64,000 bases of DNA from Drechslerella dactyloides (GCA_020064725.1 JAGTWJ010000011.1:1550001-1614000), one strand, 5' to 3'; positions 13,613 through 26,600 are shown, counted from the first letter of the stretch. The notes: generated by a model not told the origin, from the sequence alone. Translations and numbers: made by a program.

Positions 13613-15421
13613 ATTTGCTCGAGGAAAAAAAACTTCCCTAGTCTCGGACCCCTTCCCTGATAAAAATCCACCATTCCACCTCGTCACCGACTCCCCAAAT
13701 CCGCGAAATCCGTCGCTCAAAGTCTGCAGGACCAACCAGACCAGGACCGGACCAGATCTGATAGGGCTCGCAAAGAGGACTACGCGCATTCCGCCGCATT
13801 TCCCCCCATATCTTACCCTACACATAGACGCTATCGCCGCCGTAATCGAGGCGAGCTTGCTGCAGCTCTCACGGGGTGTCGCCACCGTTTGTCCGCCGAG
13901 TCAAGTCAGACAGTCGGCCGGTCAGCCAGTCAGGTAAGGCAGGCAGGCAGGCAAAGTCTCCCTGGCATCGAATCCAGACAGGCGCCTCAGGCTCGCATCC
14001 GCCGGAATAGCTGGAGTACCGCTTTTGATTCGCTGGGTCGACCAATAATCTTGCGAGGACGCAGCCTCAGCTTGGACTCACTCGGTCGCATAGACGCTGA
14101 CTACTTATTACCGTGCCTTACGCTTTTCCCTCTCCAACTTACACCACAATCATTCCACGGAACCAATTATTTGAACTAAAAAAAAGTTCTTTCTTTCCTT
14201 CGCTTTTTTAATTTCTATTTTTTTTCCCATCGGATTTTATTGTTACAATCCGCCGTACGTACACAAAATTACATCTTACATATTCGCACATCCACACATA
14301 CGCACGCGCATACGTACTGGTTCGCCTTTTGAGTCTTGCTGCTTTTGTCTTGCTTCTTTAAAAAGGATATCGGGTTAAGGGGGGAAAAAGAACGACGAGA
14401 AACGAAGTTCGGTGCGACGCTCCAAAGCCAGCTTTGACATCACACAAAGTCACCGCAGCACGTAATTAAGCCTCAACCATCCATCGCACAACGAAGAGAA
14501 ACGGCAGCATCCGGAAGACAGAAGCAAATAAGATCGTTCCCTCCTTACGCGGAAGAGACCAGAGAAGCTACCAGCTCCCACCAGTCGCATCGCATTGTGC
14601 AGCAGCAGCAGCGCATACCAAGCACAAATTCGGATATTCAGCGAATCGGGTATTCTCGAGCAGCGAGCAGCACCAAGCGACCAGCGCCAGCAAGCATCAC
14701 GGAGCAGAAGCGGAAGCAGCTAGCTGCAATCTCGCAGGATAGCAGCAGCAAGCAGCAGCAACAGCTCTGGCAAACGTACAGCAGCAACAAGGGCTCGTCT
14801 GGACCTCAGATAAGAAACGGCCGTTATACGACGCGTGACGAACAGCTCAAGCTCCCGCCTTTTTCGGAGTCAACGTTGGTGGTTTCTTTTTTCGTCCTTC
14901 CTGTGGCTTGCACTCTCTCTTGTCTCTCAACGGGCGCATAAGGCAGAATTCGAAAAGGGGATAGAAGAGAATCTGGCGAGCTGGCCTGAACACACGGATA
15001 TCCTAGCTTCGAGACAGCGGACTCGGAGGAAATAGGAAAAGAGAAAAATTTTCTTGTCTACGACCGATTGAAGAGAGGACGCCACAGCAGCGTTCACTTT
15101 TTTCTTTCTTTGTGGCTCTGGGATCCGACGACGTCAAAGACAAGCGACGGGAGTGAAGGAGCCAGTCAATCGGCTTGTTCGCATTTTCTCACTCGCTTTC
15201 TTCCCTCGTTGCATTGTCCGAGGAAGGAAATCGAAGGACACGAAAGAAGAAAAATCCAAGCAGGCAAAAAAAAAAAAATAACGTGAAGAGGAAGAGAGAA
15301 TAGGCCTGAGACTATTTTTACAACTCTGTTTGTGGTCAAGGTCCGGGATCCGACGAATACAAAATCGAAGAAGAAAAAATCCTTAGTGATCCGATCGAGC
15401 TGTCGTTTTTTACTGAACAAG

Positions 15422-15526
15422 GTAAGCAGAAGCCGGGGCAGGTGACGACAGTGATGACAATGCCTTAGTGGACCGCACGGGGTATCCATCCTATTTTGCT
15501 TTCGTTTCCTTCCTCATCATCATCAG
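15422..15526 (+). other. Candidate leader intron (105 nt)
   Basis: The donor GTAAGC follows CAAG. The acceptor CATCATCATCAG follows a long T/C tract. Length is typical for a fungal intron, but no textbook branch point is obvious. It would be spliced from a non-coding leader transcript. Confidence 0.4.
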
Positions 15527-16457
15527 ACGCATACGCATCGTTGGGGAGCATGGCGCTGCAGGTCGCGAGAATTGGGTCTAGCGAGGGCCGGGCATTGCAG
15601 AATCGGTCAACGGACGGACAGAGAGTCCAGGACTGGACTCCGTACATGTACCGATGGACCGCTGCTGCTACCACGGCGGCGATGACGATGGCGACCAGCG
15701 GCAAGGCTGCTGCTGGAGAGAAGCTGGAGAGGACGGGCAGACAGACAGGACAGGACAGGCATGCCGGAGCAAGCGAGCGGGTCCGAGGCTCGTTTCTCGT
15801 TTTCTTTGTCGTGTCGGCTGTCACGATGTCGTCTTTCTTAGTCAGAGTCGAGTCTGGTTTGGGGAGTCTGGCTCCATCGCGAGCCCCGGCGAGTGTGCGT
15901 TGTCCAGCTGTGCTGTATGATGAGCTGGCGCCCGGCTCCAAAAACGGCACCAGCACGAAATTTCATCATGCAGGCCAGCCAGCCAGCATGCGCCAGCGCC
16001 AGCTTGAAAGCCTTCCATGCTTGTTCCTTTTGCCGTGCGCAATGCCTGCTGCAATGCTTTCTCCTTCGGGCTAGTTTGCAGCTGCTGGCTGCGGTAAAGC
16101 TGGATGCTCGGAGCTTAAGCTTGCTGCTTGCTGCGTGCTTGGTGCACGCTGCTGGCTTGGAGGTCTGCGACTCGCTGCTGTCGCGATGTGCTCTGCTCTG
16201 CCTGCCTGCTGCTTCATCCTACGCTGCGAATTGGGCAAGCTGGCCAAGTTTGCGAACTGTGCTGGCGCCGACCGGAGCCTCGGGCGCATGGCGGGCCACC
16301 TTGTCTTTCCGTCGCTCTTGCTGTATACAAAACAGAGGAGTGAGATCGCGAGAAATCTTCGAAGAAGAGTTCGAAGCGGAGTGTGGTGTATTTGACCGCG
16401 CGCAACACACACACGGAAAAGAGAACAGGCGGCCAGCTCAGACGACCAGGCCAGCAG

Positions 16458-16458
<1 letters not shown>

Positions 16459-16497
<39 letters not shown>
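16459..16497 (+). repeat. (CAG)13 trinucleotide repeat
   Basis: Thirteen perfect CAG units in the presumed non-coding leader of hapB. In different frames it would encode Gln, Ser or Ala homopolymers, which explains several spurious open frames here. Confidence 0.97.
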
Positions 16498-16498
<1 letters not shown>

Positions 16499-16821
16499 CG
16501 CCCTCCGTCTGTCTACCACCACTCACCGCAGAAACCCACCCGCTCGCGCCTCGCCCGCCCTCCACACCTCCTCCCACCCAGTCATCACCCTCCATCACCC
16601 TCCATCACCATCCCACCCTTCCATCCAATCCACCATCTCTCTTTTCCTTCCACACGCACGCACACACGCCCGCCCAGACACTCTTGTTGGTCGGTCTCCC
16701 TGCTTCCCTCCCACTGCCGCTCCCCTAGTCTAGACTCTCCTCTCGCATTCCTCCCAGTCGCTCCCCGTCGTTTTACCTCTCGCGTTTCCTGACACCTGTA
16801 CCCGCTGTCTGCCTGTCCGCT

Positions 16822-16842
16822 TGCCTGCCTGCCTGCCTGCCT
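16822..16842 (+). repeat. (TGCC)5 microsatellite
   Basis: Five perfect TGCC units plus one T in the leader region. Confidence 0.95.
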
Positions 16843-16991
16843 ACTTCCTAGTTACCGCTGTCTTGCTGACCAGGGACCTGCTCTCACTTCTCCAGACGAA
16901 TTGTCGATGTTAGAAACTCATTAGACAGGTACATTACATTGCTTAGTTCAGTACCGTTTGCTTCCCCCCCGTTATCATATCGCCATCCCAG

Positions 16992-17206
16992 GTAAGCGCA
17001 AAAAAAATCTCTTTTTCTCTCTTCCTCTCTCTCTCTGCGAGCCAACTGTCAAATCTCGTTCACCCAATAGCCTCGCACCTTTTTCTTATCATCCTTGTCG
17101 TATTTCTTTTTCCTCTGCCTTTTCCCTTCTGTTATTGTTATTATTCATTGTTTGTTCTATCTCGGCCTCTCTCCTCCACCCTCGCTCGCTCTCTGCCTCT
17201 TTCCAG
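16992..17206 (+). other. Candidate leader intron (215 nt)
   Basis: The donor CCCAG/GTAAGC pairs with the acceptor CCTCTTTCCAG after a very strong pyrimidine tract. It is most likely part of the hapB leader and contains no supported coding sequence. Confidence 0.4.
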
Positions 17207-19141
17207 ATATCATCTGGCCGGTTCAGACGACGAGCCATCCGAGAGGTTCAGGTTCACGCCCTCCCCACCCCCATCGTCATCCGGCCGGGGTCCGTTGGAC
17301 GGTTCCACTTAGTACGCTTCACAGGGCCCGCTTAGCAAACGCTATATCTCACGAGAACCCGACTGCAGCAAGTAGCAATTGCTTGCCCTGCTTGCTTGTC
17401 TGCACGTCTTGCCTGCGATCTGTCGAGTAACCGTCGCTCTTGGACAGAAACGAGATTTGCTCCCAGGCAGCTCGTGAGACCGGCCGGTACAGCCCTTGTA
17501 ACACGCCTCCCAATATCTCTGGACGAGTTACCTGCGGCTACCTCAAACCTTTTGCCCTTTTGATTTTCCGTCAGGAAAACTACTGGTCGTCGCACCCTTG
17601 AACCCCAGGAAGAAGAAACTCCAGCTTGACCGGGGTTCATCTCCTCGTCCTGATCGTTCACTGGCTACCATTCGTCTGTTTGCACACGAATCAGAAATCC
17701 CCAGGACTCGGCTCTCATCCTCTCGGTGTCAGGGAGCTGGGTTCTCAGGAAAAACTACGCCAGAACGCTAGTGCCTGCATCTTGCGCACTGGGGCGAAGG
17801 GGACAGGGAAAAAAAACGAGAGGTCAACGGTACATTTAGGGACCTTCCCGTGCCTTGCCTCGCCTTGCCTTCGTAGTCATCTGCGTATTCGCTCGCTGGA
17901 ATCTCTCCCCACTCCCACCCGGCACTAGCAAAGAAAGTTGGTGTGCTGCCACAGAAAGGCCACAATCCGACAGGAAGGCTGGCTGGCTGGCAAGCCGTCA
18001 AAGCCTCTCCAGCGTATCATCAATCACCTGCATTGCTTTTCGAACATTCTATTTCCATCTGTTTGCCCTTCCTCGTCACGAAACGACCGACGACCCGTCT
18101 ACACCCCCCCGTAGCTTTTCTCTCCCCAACCCGCCCATTCACTTTGCATCTTGCATCTCTGCCGTCGATCCCACACCAGGAAGTTTTCCCAAGCTAGCTG
18201 CTGTTGTCTGAGATATTGACTACTCTATTTTTCTTTCTTCCGCTCTCGCTGGCAGACAGAAAGGAATAGAAGAAAAAAGAAAGAAACAGCCTGAGGAAAA
18301 AGAAAAGACTGGGACGTCTCTCACGGCCAGCTCATACACGTCAAGCGCGGGTCAGCTGAGATCGCTACACATAGACCGAGAGACTGACTGTCCTATCTCT
18401 CCCTCTGTGGTATACAAGACCTCCCCGGGGCTGATTGTAGAAACACTTGCGTTTCGAACCATCCCGAGATCCCTCTTACGAGTCGCACATCTCGCACGTT
18501 CACTGGTCTTTTCTCATTCCCCAATATCGGGTCAGCTAGAAAGGAAAAACCGGGAAGCATCTAAGCACTTTATTTCTCGTTTGGAACGAGGGGGGCTAAG
18601 CATCTTAATCTTGACGAAGCCTGCCTGCCTATCCCGCCTTTATTCTGCTCTCCGGATTGCCTACTACCACCCAATTGGCGATAACGGAGGATCGGTAAAC
18701 CAGCAGAATCTCGCTATAGGGTCTCAAGTTTTGAGCGTCCACCTGTTACTGGACTACCGGTCCCACCTCAGCAAGGTAACCGGTTATTACTCTGAGACAA
18801 CTATTTCATTTTTGTGAGTTTATTCTATCAGAAGGTTCAGATACTATTATTTCTTTCTTTTGCAAAAGGCCCTCCCTGGTCCCCCTCCTCTTCGCGCTTC
18901 TGCTATTGCTGCTAAAAGCAAAATAATCATATCGATTCCGGGCTTGAGGACTAACGTATGGGCCGCCACTTACTCTTTTGTGTCTGTTCAGCTCATAGGA
19001 CCTGATACGTACCATCTGATCACACCCCACAAGCGCGAGGGCGAGAGAGACGGTCAGCGAAAGACGAAGGCTCATCTAAAGTCTCCCGAGGCAAATATCG
19101 GAGACTGGTAGTGACCCTTCGTCTGGGCTCATAAAAAGTTG

Positions 19142-19391
19142 GTAAGTGCCAATTTACAACCTACTCTATCCCAGATATAATAATTATCCTTCCCTCATGA
19201 CTTCGTCTCTACCACCACCCCACCTGTCCTGTCTCCCAAGCGCCTGGTCCCGGACATTGCGCTACCCGGCTTTGTTGTAATCCTTCCCGCGACTGGCACC
19301 ACCTCTCAGATCCTGAGGGAACCACTCACTCGCAAACACCAAATTTATATTTCTTATATATAGACTGACTCTTGACGCTATATCTTTACAG
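19142..19391 (+). other. 5'-UTR intron of hapB
   Basis: The donor GTAAGT is at 19,142. A CTGAC branch point lies about 30 nt before the acceptor TCTTTACAG, which ends at 19,391. Splicing leaves a 21-nt exon segment in front of the hapB ATG at 19,413. All three signals are close to fungal consensus, so this is the best supported of the leader introns. Confidence 0.7.
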
Positions 19392-19412
19392 GTATAGCTT
19401 TCCGTAACTCCT

Positions 19413-20633
19413 ATGGATTACGCTCAGCAGTTCCATCAACAACAGGTCCCAGGTCAACCACATCACGGCAGCAGCAGCACTACACAACCTCCCAGCGCAG
19501 GCTACCCTTCTTCCTCTCAGCTATCATCTTCAGCAATCAGCTCTCCGCAATCTGCAACTCATCACCAGTCACATCAACACTCTCCCATCCTTCCTTCCAC
19601 TCACGCCAACATGCTCTCCTCGCAAGCCTATCAACCTGCCCCTCACCACTATGCTGCGGCGTTGGCTGCCGCGACAGGATCGGGCTATCCTCCTTACATG
19701 CCCAATCCTGAGAACCAGATGCAAAACCAGATGGGAAAATCCTCAGCCGCGCCCAGGACGAGCGGGCCCAAGGTAGTTAAGCAAGAGCGTTCCTCCCAGG
19801 TACAAAGATCACCACAGACTCTACAGGGAAGTCAACCGCCGTCCGGCCCGCCAACTATGGCCACGATGCAGCCAAATCAGTCTCCTGTGACGGCTCAACG
19901 CCCAGCTCCGGGTCCTGGCCCAGTTGGACGGAGAATGTCGACCCAACAGTCTCCCACTGTTGCGACCAACCCGATGCAAGGCCGTCTGTCGATGTCCGTT
20001 CCCGGTCAGCCGCCTATGCCGCAGCAGGTGATCCAGCATGCGCAAATGCAGGCTCCTCCACCACCTCCCATGCCACCTGTGCCACCTCAGCAGGCTGCAG
20101 ACCTCGCCCCAGCTGAAGACGCGCCTCTCTACGTCAACGCAAAGCAGTTCCACCGGATCCTGAAGCGAAGGATGGCCAGACAGAAGCTTGACGAGCAGCT
20201 AAGGCTAACTTCGAAAGGTCGTAAACCGTATCTCCACGAGTCTAGACACAACCACGCCATGCGGCGGCCCAGAGGCCCCGGTGGGCGGTTCCTGACAGCC
20301 GACGAGGTCGCTGAGATCGAGCGGAAGAAGAAGGAAGAGGCCGGCGAGCTTGTTGGCGACGAAGATGTCCCCAAGGACAAGGGCAAGGAAAACCTGCCGA
20401 CTGCCACGCCTGTCCGGCAGACAGGCAGCGGTGCTGCTCCGGGCTCCCTGAAGCGGAAGGCTGGAGACAGCGGAGAGGGCGGATCAGCGAAGAAGTCCAA
20501 GGCGGCTTCCGGCGCCCCCGTCGAACGCAAAATTGCCAATCTTCCGAAGAGGAACCAGCAACAAGCACGACAGCCGGCAGCGTACGAAAGCGACGGCTCG
20601 CACGACGATGGGGACGATGGTGAAGATGATTGA
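19413..20633 (+). CDS. hapB: CCAAT-binding complex subunit HapB (HAP2/NF-YA family)
   Basis: A 406-residue sequence-specific subunit of the heterotrimeric CCAAT-binding complex. In this family it joins the histone-fold subunits HapC/HapE and inserts into the minor groove at CCAAT, controlling respiratory, iron and redox genes in the nucleus. Residues about 238-297 hold the NF-YA core: a subunit-association helix beginning LYVNAKQFHRILKRR, then the DNA-binding segment with the HESRHNHAMRRPRGPGGRF signature. The first 235 residues are rich in Gln, Pro and Ser, as expected of an activation region. The tail is basic (KRKAG, AKKSK, possible nuclear signals) and then acidic (DDGDDGEDD). The coding part has no intron; the start was chosen because it follows a well-formed 5'-UTR intron and precedes the Q-rich region. 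CCAATCA boxes upstream suggest, but do not prove, feedback control. Confidence 0.96.
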   Translation: MDYAQQFHQQQVPGQPHHGSSSTTQPPSAGYPSSSQLSSSAISSPQSATHHQSHQHSPILPSTHANMLSSQAYQPAPHHYAAALAAATGSGYPPYMPNPENQMQNQMGKSSAAPRTSGPKVVKQERSSQVQRSPQTLQGSQPPSGPPTMATMQPNQSPVTAQRPAPGPGPVGRRMSTQQSPTVATNPMQGRLSMSVPGQPPMPQQVIQHAQMQAPPPPPMPPVPPQQAADLAPAEDAPLYVNAKQFHRILKRRMARQKLDEQLRLTSKGRKPYLHESRHNHAMRRPRGPGGRFLTADEVAEIERKKKEEAGELVGDEDVPKDKGKENLPTATPVRQTGSGAAPGSLKRKAGDSGEGGSAKKSKAASGAPVERKIANLPKRNQQQARQPAAYESDGSHDDGDDGEDD

Positions 20634-22800
20634 CTTTCGCTTGAAGGCTTGTCTATCTCCAATCCGCGAAAATCGGATCGATGAACTCACCTCATTAATA
20701 CGTCGCCAAACAGTGTTTCCTCCACTCGCTCCCGCTTAAACGTCACAGTCCTGGCATCGACAAGTCTTCAGAGAATTCAAAGCACATACAACGTACAACC
20801 TACATACACACATCTACCATCCTTGGGGAGCGGCGTCAATGTGCTCCGTTTTCAGTACAAACCTTTCTTTTTCTTCTTGTATCAAACTTTTGCTTACGAT
20901 TACTGACGACCTTGACGATTCCGTGGCTCTCGCCGTATATCCGGACAAGCCATCCTTTGACGACACCAAAAAATTCATAACACCAAAAAAAGAACAGCTG
21001 CTCGCCGCAAACCTTGTTTCCTTGTTGCTTTCTTAGCTATATCCTTCCCTTTATCCTTCCCTTTCTTTTCTTTTCGCGGGTTTAAGGACCTCTCACATAG
21101 TGCTGTCGCACAAAGTCCTCTCCTCTGTCAACTCAACGCTTCACATCTTCCGCCTACATCGACCCTGTCTGTGTCTGGGTTCTACAGGCATACCGGAGCC
21201 TGGATACCACGGCCGGATAGACAGACCATTTACTTCCCGGGTTGATGCATGGATCAGCCGGGTTCTCGCGCATACGGTGCCATATCTATATATTTTGGGG
21301 GAAATACGCAAGTACACAAGAACAGGAAATAGGTTTTCTCTTTTTCTAAGCATAGCATGGATTTCTGTCTGGGTTTTGGCCTCTTTCGTTTTAACCTTTT
21401 CTTATCTTACAGTGCCTTTTTGTTGGATTTTTTTCTTTGAATGCGTGTGGTTCTTTTTTTGTGTTTTTCTTCAGTAGTGGTGGATACTGTCTGCGATTGT
21501 ATTACTCCTATTGACTGATTGGCTTTTTGCTTTCTTGTGTTCTGGTAGCATCTCAGCGTGTTTGTATTGCTTTTTTGTCATTTCTTTGCCAGAGTCCTTG
21601 TGTGATTTTTCGCGATTTTTTCTTACTTCTTTTCCTTTTATTTCTGTTGGGCAGGGAACCTCTTCACTCTGGGATAGGCTGAGTATACTATTCTTTCACC
21701 TTTCTCCTGTGTGTTTACTATACGTACTTTTGTGATTACTATTTTCCTTACTTGCGACTACACTTTTTGAGATTTTTCAGCGTGGCTTTCTGATTTTTCA
21801 CAACTTCTACAGCAGCAAGTTTTTTCTTCTGTTCCATATGTATTTTCCTTTTTCTATAACATACTTTACTCACCTTTTCTTCTTCTCCTTTCATCGAATC
21901 GGATTTAGAAGGACGGAGAAGTAGACATGAGACGGACGACGCCAGCACAGACGGAAGGCCGGGGAGGTCTTCCATCGTGTGGTGCGTTCCTTTGAATTTG
22001 CTCTATTCTATTCTATTCTATCTATTCCATCCGTCCGTCTATCGGTCACCACTACATACATACGTTCCATTCTCCTTCCGGTCTCCTATCCTCCCTCTCC
22101 ACTGCACTGCAGCGTCTGCCTATGATATCCATCTGCGCTTCGTAGGTATCCTCCTCGTGGAGACAGACAGACGAGCGTGTTGGATTGATACGATGGGGGG
22201 ATATAGACAGTACTGGATACACATCCGTACCGTACCTTACCATGCATACCTACATACCATACACGCATACATACTTTACCTTTTCATTTCTGTTGTTTTC
22301 TTTCTGTCTGGTTGGTTGTCTATTTGCGGCATCAGGGTAGGCTTTTGTTAAAATGGGTGGATAATCGTTGCATTCTCGGCATGCATGCATATGTGTTTTT
22401 TCTCGAAAATATTCTGTCTGTCAGAGCGAAGCTAAAAAATAGCGTGGGAAGGGATTTTTTTTTATATACAGGGATTCTTTCATTCTACAGATGTTGGGCG
22501 GCATTTGTCTTTATCGTTTCTCTTTGTCAGTCTTGTTAATTGAGTCTTGCGCGCGAGTTTTTTTGCACTCCATGTAAAGTTGGTGATATTCTTTTCTTTA
22601 TTGTTACCTGCGTACCTATGCTTATTTGATCGATTTCTAGTTTATTTTTTGTTTACATCGCGCATCTTATCATTTTTGCTATCGATTGTTTTTAATCACA
22701 GTGCGTATTTATTTATTTATTATTATTCCCTTTTGCGACCAGAGTTCATTCTTATTAGCCTTGCTTTGTGAGCGAGCGTACTGGCATGAGCTTTTGCATT
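20634..22800 (+). other. T-rich 3' flank of hapB
   Basis: No coding region is supported. For about 2 kb after the hapB stop codon the plus strand is strongly T-rich with many T runs. The same kind of T-rich tract follows rim15. It may be a long 3' UTR or the leader of an unrecognised transcript. Several short open frames here encode artificial Phe/Leu-rich peptides. Confidence 0.5.
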
Positions 22801-22842
22801 TTTGCTCACAGCTGTCAGGGTTTAGATATCCCGTATCCTCCT

Positions 22843-22862
22843 ATCCATCCATCCATCCATCC
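22843..22862. repeat. (ATCC)5 microsatellite
   Basis: Five perfect ATCC units downstream of hapB. Confidence 0.95.
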
Positions 22863-23671
22863 GGGTGCAGATACATCTGTTCATCAATTTGCCAGCTAGA
22901 CGTTGATAAGCTGCGGATGGCGCGGGTGGCGGCGATAACCGGTTAAGTTGTGCGTGCATTTTTCTTAGTATTATCCGCACGCCTGGTGTATCATGTATAC
23001 ACGTACGCTGGTCGCCGCCGATGAGCGAGCGTATAGCACCGTATAGTGGCTTTTTAGATACGTGCCATGAGCGTAATATCACTATTACCATTATTCTAGT
23101 AGTATTCCTTTGTTTCTGTTTACCATTTCATTGAATTCGCGAAATTCTCGCATGCATGTGGTTTCTTGTATTCCTGGATTTAGCTACGTTAGAAATATCA
23201 TTCGGCGGCAGCTCCGTCAGTCTCGCGACTGGCGGATCTGAGGTTGAGGCTTTCTTCCAAATTCTACAGCTGCAATTGGCGGCGATTGGGAACCAAAACA
23301 CGCGTATCACGGCATCGTACCATCCAAATCCCTGAAAATGAAAAACCAAAAAACTTACTACGTATGACACAATAAGCATAATTCCCGGCGGTAATAGTAT
23401 CGCATCGTATCGTATGCATTGGTACGTTGTTGACGTTTTCCCGCACGTACATTACATACGTGCACCGTGACATCAACATCTGTAAGTCAAGTAAATAGGC
23501 AGCACGGGTCGGATCCACGCCTAGGCTTTGGACAGACACCCAGACGGCACGGTAGTCTCCGGGCAGCGTACCGTAACGGGAGAGCTGACAGGGCGATAGG
23601 ACACAGGGCGGAACAGGGTGGGATCGATGTGTGGAGTAGCAGGACACGGTACGGTACAGGGTGCTGATGAC

Positions 23672-23698
23672 TGACGTGCGTGACGTACGTGACCTGCG
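23672..23698. repeat. 9-bp tandem repeat with TGACGT half-sites
   Basis: Three adjacent 9-mers, TGACGTGCG, TGACGTACG and TGACCTGCG. The first two contain the TGACGT half-site used by CREB/ATF-type bZIP factors. The array is seen directly; a regulatory role is only possible. Confidence 0.7.
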
Positions 23699-26600
23699 TG
23701 CAGTGCAGTGAGCGATATAAGGTGCATTTGCATGCAATGCAGCAGCGCGTGAGCGAGCTTACTCTCGAAGCAAGGCGCTATAGGCTAGAGCGAGCTGCGC
23801 TGGGAAGAAAACTTTACCGTACGTTCTAAGTGTTCTGTGCAGTTTTGAGAAGGAATTAGCAGACGTGCATGCAGGAACTTGTACCGTTGCTTGGTGGGTT
23901 TAGCGAGGTCTAGGGACGTAGCTGTAGCTGTAGCTGTGCCGGCCGTGCGTGCATGCTTTGCCTGAGCTTATTCGCTCAGACGTGGAGCGAAGGCGTAACT
24001 CTCGCTGCGGTGTTGCAGGCCGATGTGAGGCGGGAAGAGGTGAATTTGCACGGAATGAATTGTATTGTGCAATTGTTCACGTGTGGTATTTTGGAAATGC
24101 CAATATGGTGTTGACACGACCGCCTCGCTGGCCGTAGCTGATCGTGAGAATTTTTTTTTGCTCGTCGGCGGCTGCAAGTGCAGTGGCGGATGGGCTCGCT
24201 GGCGAGCGTGCTGGCTGGCTGGCTGGCGGGCTAGTGGAGCTCGCGCTGGTGATATGATCCTGGGGAAACGAAAACGTAACGAGCTCTTGTGCGGCGGCTG
24301 GGTGAGCGCGAGTTTGCAAAGTGCTAGTTTTGGCGGATTTCTGCATCTTGTGACAGGTTGATGGCAGGAGAAAGTGCTGGGATTATCCTCGTCCGCTGGT
24401 TTGTGTGGAGGGAAGTCAGTAAGTATGTGTGGCGGGTGGACGTAATATCTGATCACGGGCTTCATTCATGGCAAGATGCAATGGAGGATCCGTAAAGGGA
24501 TAATTCCACTCTCGGATTGGATTGATGCCAAATTAATTCTCATCAAGATGCAGCAGTATGTATATACGCTGGAGCCATGAATGCCAACGACATGTTGTAA
24601 TTGTAATTTACAGTCGCCGTTTGCAAGTATGCACACTTCTGTGACTTATACACGTAAGTCTGCGATCTCGAGATATATCGATATACGTATTCAATGGCAC
24701 TCTTGTAGGTGTCTCGGGGCCAGCACAGGGGAGTGTACAAAATAATAGCAACCCAGTCGAACTCTCCCTCGGGGTAACAGACTGAGTGGATGCTACTGTT
24801 AACTCGATTCTAGGATTTAGTGTCAGTTGCATTTGCCTCCGGGGACTAGCAACCCGGTTTACGAAGGAATCTGGCCTGTAAATACTTTTGGCCACTCAAG
24901 TCAACTAGCACAAATGCTAGCCTCAAGAGCTAGGCGTACATGATCCGGTGCAAGATGACAGTAGCATACATCCTACATGATGCAGCTTTGTTGAGGTGTT
25001 TCAAAATCTGTAAGGAAAACTGCCAGCTCAACGTCTGCGATTCACTCGGTTCTCCTCCTCTAGAACCGCGACATCATATCGATCATGCATGCAAGTCATC
25101 GTGTGCAGGCTTCTATATATATTCATATGTCGACGAGAATGTACGTCCAGTCTACCAGGTAACCGCCTGCTTACCAGGTAACCTGTTCGAGCTGGCAAGA
25201 TGCATGCGCTGGCATGGTCCTATTAATGCTATATGCTCGATTGCAAGCTGTACTGCATCGCGTCAAGCTGCAGTCTAGTCGAGAGTATTGCATTGGTACG
25301 ATTAAAATCTGCACCTCTAGGTTCTGTGCACGTGTACATGCGTATGTGCGTACATATTCTGGTAGCGAAGGTAGGCCTGTCGTTCCAGTTTCTGAATACC
25401 TGGTGTAGGCTGTCGGTATAAATTACCGGATATTTATATTTAGGTATCGATTGAGGTGGTGAGTTGCCTAGCTTGGCTTGTGCAACGTATGTCGAGCTGG
25501 CAGCGGTGCGGTGCTCTCCGCTCGCTCGTTTACAACAGTATTAACATACAGACCCGCTTCTATCGTCTCGCTGGCGGTACGGTATCGTGTGCGCACGTGT
25601 ACACGCAATCTCTTCGATACCATGGGGTTTTTTTGTCCGTTACTCAGGCTTTGACTTGAGTTTTATGCTGGGGCCCGTGGGGTATGGGTATCATCCATGG
25701 GTTGGAGGGCACGATGACAAACTTTGTGATCAATCTAATTTGTATTGTGAGAGTAAATGGAAGGAGTAACCTGCTCTATTCGTTCCGCGGCAACGGTAGC
25801 GTCTCGTAGCTCGTTAACGGTCGGGTGCTTGCATGGGCGCGTCAAGGTATGGACGGTTTAATTGTCTGCCCGGGAGTATATATGGATGGTACTGACATGT
25901 ATGCATATGCGCATGTCTACGGTAAATCTGGCCTCGCCAGGCCGCTCTATTGGATCGAACAGTGGATGTTAATATTGTTATGGGCAGCCTGATGTCGAGA
26001 CGAGTCAGGGGAGACATAGTGTGACTGGTTATGGATGCCGGGGAGCTTACGAGATAATTAGGGGGAGATCTGGAGCTGATATGAGACTTTGGCTTCCCTA
26101 GATTTAATTTACGGCTGCAATTGAGGTATATAGCCTAGGCAGCTATAGCGCTATCTGCACCCTATAAATTTAGTTTACTGAGGGTCCCTTAGCTATCGAG
26201 ATACTGACAGTATTGGTCAACTCAGAGAGAACAGACGTAGCATACGGGCTAGAGCGGGTCAGATATCCATGCGTACGCACGTACAGGCCCCTATTCGCGA
26301 TAATGCAGTCGCGGATGAATGTAGCATCCTATAGCTTACTGAATGCATTAATGAACGAGCTATGCTTGTTTTGCTATTTAGTTTATGGTTTGGCATATTA
26401 GTATCCTGATGCCTAAGTCTAGTACCCAGCTCCAGATCCGCCGCACCAGGGAAAGGGCTGATTATCTACAAGTCTGACATAACAAGCGAACAAATGTAAC
26501 ATTGTCAAGTATTTGTAAAGTACCACTTAGCCTTGGCAATGATGTAGCCTTTATGCTGGGGGTTTCGGACGATGAACCTTGTGTGACGTATGTAAGTTCC

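Larger units (their letters stand above)
12940..19141 (+). other. Long CT-rich leader/promoter region of hapB
   Basis: About 6 kb with strong plus-strand pyrimidine bias, several good GTAAGN donors paired with pyrimidine-rich acceptors, and CAG-rich runs. It has no frame that looks like a conserved protein. It begins near a T/C block at 12,945-12,990 that resembles a fungal initiator region. The simplest reading is a long, spliced, uORF-containing 5' leader of hapB, as is known for some fungal regulators. A separate non-coding transcript is the alternative. The open frame at 15,893-16,792 is low-complexity and was not accepted as a gene. Confidence 0.45.

Noticed and set aside
15893..16792. 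299-codon plus-strand open frame, the longest upstream of hapB
   Set aside because: It is low-complexity (Ser run from the CAG repeat, Pro/His-rich from CT-rich DNA), has no domain, and lies in the presumed leader.
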